This document shows positions 58,093 through 64,000 of a DNA stretch of 64,000 bases, piece by piece. The position numbers and the translations under genes were made by a program. A model generated the notes under the pieces. It had not been told where the DNA came from, ran no database searches, and saw only the letters and a list, made by a program, of their open reading frames with translations. Numbering within the stretch: position 1 is the first letter of the stretch; each line of letters starts with the position of its first letter. Origin of the DNA: Rhizobiaceae bacterium (GTDB taxonomy: Bacteria > Pseudomonadota > Alphaproteobacteria > Rhizobiales > Rhizobiaceae); assembly GCA_019635775.1 (NCBI GenBank), contig JAHBYU010000017.1, positions 2,501 through 66,500 on the forward strand. Direction: 5' to 3'.

Positions 58093-60741
58093 ATGACGGA
58101 ACAAAACGCGGCAAGAAGTACTCCAGCTTTGACGGCCTTGTTGGCCTCGCCCCTGGCGCGGACTCGGCTTGCCGTCGGCGCGACGATGATCGTCGAACGC
58201 GGCTGGCCCGTCGTCCTTCCCCTTCTGGTCGTCCTCGGTCTTTTTCTGAGCCTTTCCTGGCTTGGCCTGTTTCGCGTCGTCCCCGATGCGGCGCGGCTTG
58301 CCCTTGTCGCAGGCTTTGCGCTTGCCGCGATCGCGGCGCTCTATCCGCTTCGCTTTTACCGGCACCCGACCGCCACGGAAATCGACCGGCGCATCGAGCG
58401 CGCCAACCGCCTCGCCCACACGCCGGTTTTGGTCCAGACCGACAAGCTTTCCGGCGAAGGCCGCGGCGGGGCATTTGCCGAAGCTCTGTGGCACGAGCAC
58501 CAGCGCCGCATGGCCGCAAGCCTTGATGGCATAAGCGGCGACATGCCACATACGCGGGTACCGGAGCGAGACCCGTGGGGCCTGCGCGCAGCGGTTGCGC
58601 TGCTTCTGGTCACTGCCTTTGCCTTTTCCTTCGGGCCTTTGGGCGGCAGGATCGCCGACGGCTTCCGCTCGCACAGCTGGCTGGAAGCGATCCCTCCGCG
58701 TATCGACGCCTGGGTCACCCCGCCGGCCTACACCGGCAAGCCACCCGTGTTCCTGACGACGCTGCCGGACGCACAGTCGCGCGACACTGCAGCAGACTCG
58801 GCAGAGACTTTTTTCACGGTGCCCGAAAACAGCGAACTATCGCTGCGCGTGACCGGCGGATCGGGCGAAGAAACGCTTTCCTTCCTGGATGCGGACGGCA
58901 ACTCGCGGGAGATTGCTCCTGAAGGCGCCCAAGACCCGGCAGCAGAAGCCCAATCAACCCCTGCGGCGCCGCTACTTGCCGGTACGACTGTGCGGCAGTT
59001 CTCCGGCAGTTTGACAGGACATGGCGTGCTGACGCTGAAATCCGGGACGCGGGATATTTCCAGCTGGACCTTCATGGTCACGCCCGACAACCCCCCGGTC
59101 ATCCGCTTCGCCGATGAGCCAAAGCGTGCGGTGAACGGCGCGCTGGAGCTTGCCTACGAAGTCGAGGACGATTATGGGCCGACAGAGGCCTACGCCCAGT
59201 TTGAACTTGAGGCATCGCCTGCGCCGGACACGCGACCGCTATATCCGGTGCCCGAGATGAAGCTTTCGCTGCCTCGCCGCGACGCCAAGGGACCAGCCGC
59301 AAAGACGTCGCGTGATCTGACGGAGCATGTCTGGTCGGGATCAAGGGTGAAGCTGACGCTGAAGGTCAAGGACGCCGCCGGTCAGGAAGCTTCAAGCGAG
59401 ACCAAGACCTTGGTCATGCCAGAAAAGATCTTCACGAACCCGCTCGCAAGGGCCGTGGTCGAGCACCGCCAGATCTTCTCGCTCGACGCCAACCGCAAGC
59501 AGGATGTGCTGAACCTCATAGACGCGATCACGCTGCGGCCCGAAGACACGTTCGACAACCCGTCCCACTATCTGGGAATCATGACCGGGCGCACCAAGCT
59601 CGTGATGGCACAGAGCGACGAGCAGTTGCGCGACGTGGCCGACTATATGTGGGCAATGGCTCTGTCGATCGAAGACGGAGATCTATCGGCGGCGGAACGG
59701 CGGCTGCGACAGGCCCAGGAAGCCTTGCAGCAAGCGCTGGAAAACAATGCCTCAGACGAGGAAATCGACCGCCTGATGGCCGAACTCCGTCAGGCCATGG
59801 ACGAGTTCCTGCGCGAGTTCGCGGAGCGCGCGATGCAGAACCCGAACATGGCGCAGCAGATGCCGCAGAACAGCCAGGAGCTTCGGCAGAACGACCTGCA
59901 GCGCATGCTCGACCAGATCGAGAACCTTGCCAAATCCGGCAATCGCGACCAGGCGCGCGACCTGCTCTCGCAGCTTCAGAACATGATGAACAACCTGCAG
60001 GCCGGGCGCCAGCAGCAGAATGGCAACAGCCAGCAGAACTCGGAAATGCGCCAGCAGATGGACAAGCTGGGCGAGATCATGCGCCGCCAGCAGGAAATGA
60101 TGAACGAGACATTCCGTCTCGACCAGATGCAGCGCGACCAGATGCAGCGCGGTCAGGACCGGTCACAGCAGCGCGGCGAGAACGGCCAGGGCCAGCAGCC
60201 GGGCGAAGGACAGCAGCCCGGCCAGGGCCAGCAGATGACGCCGCAGGAATTGGCTGACGCGCTGCGCCAACTGCAGGAAGGACAGGGACAGCTTCAGGGC
60301 GACCTGGAAGCCCTGATGAAGGGACTTGAAGGCATGGGCATGCAGCCCGGCGAAGGCCTCGGCGAAGCTGGTGAAGCGATGGGACAGGCAGAGGGATCGC
60401 TGGGGCGCGCCGAAGGCGGGCGGGCGGTCGGCGAACAGGGCCGCGCGCTGGAAGCCTTGCGGCGCGGCGCGCAGGACATGATGAACCAGATGATGCAGGC
60501 CCAGCAGGGCGAGGACGGACAGGGTCAGCAAGGCGGCCGCCAGCAAAACGCCGACCGGGACCCGCTTGGTCGGCCGCGCGCCACCACCGGCCCCGACTTC
60601 GGCGATACGGTACGGGTGCCGGATGAAATCGACGTACAGCGTGCCCGCCAGATCCTGGAGGCGATCCGCAAGCGGCTTGGCAACGCGTTGAGCCCAGAAC
60701 TGGAGCGCAATTACCTCGAGCGCCTGCTGGAGATGCGTTAG
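58093..60741 (+). CDS. TIGR02302 family protein
   Basis: An 882-residue membrane protein of unknown function found almost only in Hyphomicrobiales. Two hydrophobic segments lie near the N-terminus (VVLPLLVVLGLFLSLSW and LALVAGFALAAIAALYPL), with another near residue 170. A large periplasmic region follows, then a long Gln/Gly/Glu-rich low-complexity stretch (about residues 600-840). The ATG at 58093 has AGGA 7 nt upstream. It follows lysA as in related genomes. Confidence 0.9.
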   Translation: MTEQNAARSTPALTALLASPLARTRLAVGATMIVERGWPVVLPLLVVLGLFLSLSWLGLFRVVPDAARLALVAGFALAAIAALYPLRFYRHPTATEIDRRIERANRLAHTPVLVQTDKLSGEGRGGAFAEALWHEHQRRMAASLDGISGDMPHTRVPERDPWGLRAAVALLLVTAFAFSFGPLGGRIADGFRSHSWLEAIPPRIDAWVTPPAYTGKPPVFLTTLPDAQSRDTAADSAETFFTVPENSELSLRVTGGSGEETLSFLDADGNSREIAPEGAQDPAAEAQSTPAAPLLAGTTVRQFSGSLTGHGVLTLKSGTRDISSWTFMVTPDNPPVIRFADEPKRAVNGALELAYEVEDDYGPTEAYAQFELEASPAPDTRPLYPVPEMKLSLPRRDAKGPAAKTSRDLTEHVWSGSRVKLTLKVKDAAGQEASSETKTLVMPEKIFTNPLARAVVEHRQIFSLDANRKQDVLNLIDAITLRPEDTFDNPSHYLGIMTGRTKLVMAQSDEQLRDVADYMWAMALSIEDGDLSAAERRLRQAQEALQQALENNASDEEIDRLMAELRQAMDEFLREFAERAMQNPNMAQQMPQNSQELRQNDLQRMLDQIENLAKSGNRDQARDLLSQLQNMMNNLQAGRQQQNGNSQQNSEMRQQMDKLGEIMRRQQEMMNETFRLDQMQRDQMQRGQDRSQQRGENGQGQQPGEGQQPGQGQQMTPQELADALRQLQEGQGQLQGDLEALMKGLEGMGMQPGEGLGEAGEAMGQAEGSLGRAEGGRAVGEQGRALEALRRGAQDMMNQMMQAQQGEDGQGQQGGRQQNADRDPLGRPRATTGPDFGDTVRVPDEIDVQRARQILEAIRKRLGNALSPELERNYLERLLEMR

Positions 60742-60743
60742 GG

Positions 60744-61385
60744 TCAGCCGGAAGGCAGACCGGGATCGCTCGCGCGCAACGAATGCCAAGACGACATCGA
60801 GGCCCACCATGTCGCCAGCCGATCATGTCGGGCGAGTTCGGCAGCGCCCTCCCCTGCCATGACGAAATAGGCCATCATCGCCCCCAGGTGGAGATCGGCA
60901 AGCGTCAGGCTGCTGCCGACCAGAAAAGCCTCGCCGGCCACCAGCCTGTCCAAGGCAGCCAGGACCGTGGCCGACTTCTCCAGCCCCTCGGCGATCGTCT
61001 TTTCATCGGCGTGATGCCCCGTAGCCGGCGCGAAAACGCGCTGCGCAAAGACCTGCCGCACCATCGGCCAATAGCCGTAGGAATCTGCAACCGCGATGAT
61101 CTGGTTCATGCGTGCACGATGTGCTGCCTCGGCCGGTTGCAGCGCCTTGCCCGGAAACGCTTCGTCGATGTAGCGCGTGATCGCGGTCGTTTCGTAGATG
61201 GCGAACCCGTCATGCACCAGCGTCGGTACGCGACCGAACGGATGCAGCTCACGGTAATAGTCAGGCACCGGCTCGTTGAAAGGATTGACTTCGACATGCG
61301 TCCAGTCGAGCCCCTTCTCCGTCAGCGTCATGGCGGCAATGCGCAGGTAAACGCTGAAGCGATAGCCATGCAGATGCAGGGCCAT
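60744..61385 (-). CDS. Glutathione S-transferase family protein
   Basis: A 213-residue GST-fold protein. The N-terminal thioredoxin-like domain has HLHGYRFSVYLRIAAMTL and FGRVPTLVHDGFAIYETTAITRYIDE with the cis-Pro and GSH-binding ETTA. The C-terminal domain is helical. It is convergent with TIGR02302 (2 bp apart) and follows hpt by 5 bp. Confidence 0.92.
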   Translation of the reverse strand: MALHLHGYRFSVYLRIAAMTLTEKGLDWTHVEVNPFNEPVPDYYRELHPFGRVPTLVHDGFAIYETTAITRYIDEAFPGKALQPAEAAHRARMNQIIAVADSYGYWPMVRQVFAQRVFAPATGHHADEKTIAEGLEKSATVLAALDRLVAGEAFLVGSSLTLADLHLGAMMAYFVMAGEGAAELARHDRLATWWASMSSWHSLRASDPGLPSG

Positions 61386-61390
61386 GTGGC

Positions 61391-61933
61391 TCAGGCGTCG
61401 CCCTTGACGATCCCGACGAAAGGCAACTCGCGAAAAGCGTGCGCCACATCCATGCCGTAACCGACCACGAAATAGTCCGGGCAGTCGAAACCGACATAGT
61501 CTGCGTTGAGATCGGTCTGGCGACGCATGCGTTTGTCCAGAAGCACCGCGATGGAACAACTTTTGGCTCCGCGCGACAGCATCAGTTCACGCGTGAACTT
61601 CAGCGTTTTCCCGGATTCCAATATGTCGTCGATGAGCAGCACATCGCGCCCGGCGACCTCGTTGTCGATGTCACGCAGAACCCTGACCTCGCCGCTGGTC
61701 GTGCCGGTGCCGTAGCTGGAGATGAAGATGAACTCCACCTCGGGCGACAGCCCAACGTCGTGCATGGCGCGGATCAGGTCGGCCGCGAAGATGAAGGAAC
61801 CCTTCAGCACCGAGATGACGAGCAGATCCTGATAGTCCTTGCCGGCGATATCCTTGGCGAGTTCGAGATTGCGCCGGGCAATCGCCGACGCGGAGAACAG
61901 AACCTCGATCTGCTTGCCCCTTACAACAGGCAT
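61391..61933 (-). CDS. hpt: Hypoxanthine phosphoribosyltransferase
   Basis: A 180-residue purine-salvage enzyme forming IMP/GMP. The PRPP loop is VLLIDDILESGKTL near residue 98, with SVLKGSFIFAADLIRAM earlier and VGFDCPDYFVVGYGMD at the C-terminus. It is 9 bp after the hypothetical upstream gene; the three genes probably form one operon. Confidence 0.96.
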   Translation of the reverse strand: MPVVRGKQIEVLFSASAIARRNLELAKDIAGKDYQDLLVISVLKGSFIFAADLIRAMHDVGLSPEVEFIFISSYGTGTTSGEVRVLRDIDNEVAGRDVLLIDDILESGKTLKFTRELMLSRGAKSCSIAVLLDKRMRRQTDLNADYVGFDCPDYFVVGYGMDVAHAFRELPFVGIVKGDA

Positions 61934-61942
61934 GCCTTCCCC

Positions 61943-62614
61943 CTACTCCGAGAAACTGACCGTGACGGTCTTCACTCCGCTTTTAGGGGCATCGAGACGG
62001 CTGGAAAAGGCGAATGTTTCGCCCGGAGAGAGTGGACGGCCCGATGTCCCCAGCCGATAGCGGGTCACGACACTGTCGTTTCCGATCACGGATATCTCGA
62101 GGGCTGGCAGGTGCTCGGTCGCCTTCCCGTCATTGGCGACCTCGCCGTCAACCAGAAGCAGTTGGCGCACACCCGAGGCGTCTATGCGGGAGGTCACTCC
62201 GGATATGCGCAGAGCACCCTGTGATGCCTGAGTGCCGACAGAAGCGAGCTCACGCACAAGCGCATGGCCGCCCGAAACCCAGAAAGATGCAATCACCAGC
62301 GCGATACCGGTCGTCCAGAAAAGCGGACCGCCCCGTACCGGGCCGGTTGGCTGGCCGGCATCCTGGCGCCGCAGCATCTCAAGCCCGGCAGCCGGCGCGG
62401 CGGACGATCCTATTGCCGCCGAAGCACCACCCGCAGGAGGTGACGAAGTGATCCGCTGGCTGCCTGCCGAGGCGGGCGGCACACTTATGTAGTCTGCATC
62501 GACGATATCGTCGGAAGGTTCGATCCTGGCTGCTTCCCTGCCGGTCGCAGAAGATTGAGCCGGGCCGGCCATGATGTCGCCGGAAACGGCGCGAGGCTTC
62601 GTGTCGTCAGCCAT
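61943..62614 (-). CDS. Membrane-anchored hypothetical protein (DUF3426-like C-terminus)
   Basis: A 223-residue protein. The first about 100 residues are disordered and rich in Ala, Gly and Ser. A single membrane segment (LFWTTGIALVIASFWVSGG) follows, then an exported domain of about 100 residues with strands such as LLLVDGEVANDG and TVTVSFSE. It resembles DUF3426-type domains. It shares the upstream region with ftsE and is commonly linked to it. Confidence 0.8.
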   Translation of the reverse strand: MADDTKPRAVSGDIMAGPAQSSATGREAARIEPSDDIVDADYISVPPASAGSQRITSSPPAGGASAAIGSSAAPAAGLEMLRRQDAGQPTGPVRGGPLFWTTGIALVIASFWVSGGHALVRELASVGTQASQGALRISGVTSRIDASGVRQLLLVDGEVANDGKATEHLPALEISVIGNDSVVTRYRLGTSGRPLSPGETFAFSSRLDAPKSGVKTVTVSFSE

Positions 62615-62700
62615 CCGGCGGGCATCCTGTGGATGTTGTCCGTCCGGGTTAAGCCCAAATGGTTAATGTTTCACAACTTCCGCCCGAATCAGGCGCGAAA

Positions 62701-62716
62701 TTAACCCGCGATTAAC
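62701..62716. promoter_or_regulatory. CtrA-type binding site upstream of ftsE
   Basis: TTAA-N7-TTAAC is perfectly matched (TTAACCCGCGATTAAC). A second pair TTAA...TTAA at 62649-62652 and 62663-62666 has 10 nt between. The site lies in the region shared by ftsE and the divergent DUF3426-like gene. CtrA controls cell-division genes in alphaproteobacteria. Confidence 0.7.
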
Positions 62717-62785
62717 CATCCCGACCCGATGGTCATCCGGCCGGACGGCGGGGCAGCCGAAGCCGCAAAGAAGGTATTCCAGCAC

Positions 62786-63445
62786 TTGATCCGCTTTGAA
62801 AATGTAGGGCTGCGATACGGGATGGGCGCGGAAATCCTGCGCGATCTTTCGTTCGAGATCCCTGCGCGATCCTTCCAGTTCCTGAGCGGCCCCTCGGGCG
62901 CGGGCAAGACCTCGCTCCTCAGGCTGCTGTTTCTCTCGCTGAAGCCGACGCGCGGGCTGATTTCGGTCTTCGGCAAGGATCGGTCGCGTATTACGCGGCG
63001 CGAGTTGCCGCATATCCGGCGGCGCATCGGAGTCGTCTTCCAGGATTTCCGCCTGCTCGACCATCTGACCACCTACGAGAACGTGGCGCTTCCGTTGCGC
63101 GTGCGCGGACGCGAGGAATCGAGCTACCGCAGCGACGTGGAGGAATTGCTGAAATGGGTCGGACTCGGCGAACGCATGCATGTCCTGCCGCCGGTTCTCT
63201 CGGGCGGCGAAAAGCAACGTGCGGCGATCGCGCGCGCCCTGATCGAACAGCCGGAGATCCTGCTGGCTGACGAGCCGACCGGCAACGTCGACCCGCCGCT
63301 GGCGAGACGGCTGCTGCGGCTTTTCATCGAGATGAACCGGCTGGGTACGGCAGTCGTGATCGCGACACACGATCTCGGCCTCATGGAGCAGGTCGACGCG
63401 CGGCGCATGATCCTGTCGGGCGGAAGGCTGGATATCTATGACTGA
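62786..63445 (+). CDS. ftsE: Cell division ATP-binding protein FtsE
   Basis: A 219-residue ABC ATPase that with FtsX regulates peptidoglycan hydrolases at the septum. Walker A is GPSGAGKTS, the Q-loop region is GVVFQDFRLLDHLTTYENVALPL, the signature is LSGGEKQRAAIARAL, and Walker B is EILLADEPTGNVD. The TTG at 62786 gives LIRFENVGLRYG, matching the family N-terminus. An ATG at 62729 is also open but is only 13 bp after a CtrA box and lacks a ribosome-binding site. ftsX overlaps its end by 8 bp. Confidence 0.95.
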   Translation: MIRFENVGLRYGMGAEILRDLSFEIPARSFQFLSGPSGAGKTSLLRLLFLSLKPTRGLISVFGKDRSRITRRELPHIRRRIGVVFQDFRLLDHLTTYENVALPLRVRGREESSYRSDVEELLKWVGLGERMHVLPPVLSGGEKQRAAIARALIEQPEILLADEPTGNVDPPLARRLLRLFIEMNRLGTAVVIATHDLGLMEQVDARRMILSGGRLDIYD

Positions 63446-64000
63446 CACGATTTCCGGCGACAGCTTCACCGAGGACGGCATCGCCGAAAGCGAGGCGACG
63501 CCCCGCGTGCGCCGCCGCATGTCGCCCATCGTGCCGGCGCAGAACGTCGTTGGCCGCGCACTCGTCTCGGTCATAGCCATCATGACCTTCCTGTCCTGCC
63601 TGACGCTCGGAGCCGTCACGCTTGTGCGCGACACGGCAACGGTATGGGAAAGCCAGATTTCGCGCGAAGCGACGATCCAGATCAAACCGCAAGACGGCAT
63701 GGACATGGAAGCGGCGCTGGAAAGCGCCTCGCTGATCGCGCGTGGCTTCCCCGGCATCACGGGCGCGCGTATCGTCGACCGGGAGGCCACGTCGCGACTG
63801 CTGGAACCCTGGCTCGGAAGCGGGCTCAACATCGACGAACTGCCGGTGCCGCGCCTCATCGTCGTGACCATCAACGAAGACTACCCGCCGAACTTCCAGC
63901 GCCTGCGCGAGGCGATCGTGGCGGAAGTGCCGCAGGCTTCGCTGGACGACCATCGGACCTGGGTCGACAGGCTCGTGACCATGGCGCGCACGACCGTGGC
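63438..64000 (+). CDS. ftsX: Cell division protein FtsX, 3' truncated by window edge
   Basis: The first 187 codons of the FtsE partner. The start ATG at 63438 overlaps ftsE by 8 bp. A cytoplasmic N-terminus (TPRVRRRMSPIVPAQNVVGRAL) is followed by the first membrane segment LVSVIAIMTFLSCLTLGAVTL and the beginning of the periplasmic domain. The remaining helices lie outside the window. Confidence 0.93.
   Translation, partial: MTDTISGDSFTEDGIAESEATPRVRRRMSPIVPAQNVVGRALVSVIAIMTFLSCLTLGAVTLVRDTATVWESQISREATIQIKPQDGMDMEAALESASLIARGFPGITGARIVDREATSRLLEPWLGSGLNIDELPVPRLIVVTINEDYPPNFQRLREAIVAEVPQASLDDHRTWVDRLVTMARTTV

Overview
The window looks like chromosomal backbone of an alphaproteobacterium of the Hyphomicrobiales (Rhizobiales), most like a Mesorhizobium or Phyllobacteriaceae relative. 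This is inferred from high G+C and from neighbourhoods typical of that group: lysC-ptsP-prfA-prmC-DUF4167-clpB, comF-grxC-nitrilase-DUF1178, argJ-GNAT-mutT, twin-TM protein-cobO-etfBA-hbd, argH-lptM-lysA-TIGR02302 and ftsE-ftsX. No CRISPR array, rRNA operon or intact transposon was seen. One tRNA, tRNA-Leu(CAA), is present. The first gene (M23 endopeptidase) and the last gene (ftsX) are cut by the window edges.

Layout. 1-3.7 kb: cell-wall enzymes (M23 endopeptidase, L,D-transpeptidase) and a cysteine-rich hypothetical gene. 4.1-6.3 kb: a LysR regulator divergent from an NTF2-like protein and an SDR. 6.4-11.6 kb: the most accessory-looking part, with a secreted hypothetical protein, a MetA/SphA-type outer-membrane protein, an OprB-type porin, a periplasmic sulfatase and a clpB scrap; imperfect direct repeats flank the last four. 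11.6-15.1 kb: a cobalamin-riboswitch operon (DUF1636, ATPase, binding protein, permease) whose binding-protein gene carries frame disruptions. 15.2-24.8 kb: clpB with a heat-shock-type promoter, DUF4167, prmC, prfA, ptsP and lysC. 25-32 kb: a class III cyclase, ubiG, a frameshifted exoD, the comF-grxC-nitrilase-DUF1178 operon, a methyltransferase and a small Flp pilin. 32-40 kb: mutT, GNAT, argJ, a parvulin and secA. 40-43 kb: an acyl-CoA synthetase, a small S74-like protein with a RiPP-leader-like N-terminus, and tRNA-Leu. 43-51 kb: yqaA, dsbB, HNH, AlkA-like, gluQ, DMT, YihY, SDR, cobO and rhomboid. 51-64 kb: etfBA, hbd, tlpA, argH, lptM, lysA, TIGR02302, GST, hpt and ftsEX.

How the genes connect. 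Envelope work is spread through the window: peptidoglycan hydrolysis and cross-linking, SecA export, parvulin folding, DsbB and TlpA disulfide chemistry, LptM, and FtsEX at the divisome. Lysine/DAP and arginine synthesis are represented by lysC, lysA, argJ and argH. Vitamin B12 appears twice, as a riboswitch-controlled importer and as the PduO-type adenosyltransferase. EtfAB and Hbd handle electrons and acyl intermediates in beta-oxidation or butyrate metabolism. Regulatory DNA that can be read directly includes the cobalamin riboswitch with a Shine-Dalgarno-masking hairpin, an RpoH-like promoter at clpB, a CtrA-type box before ftsE, TTAA-containing repeats before the pilin gene, and several intrinsic terminators.

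Three reading-frame breaks (two in the B12-type binding protein, one in exoD) are either real lesions or sequencing indels; this cannot be decided from sequence alone.
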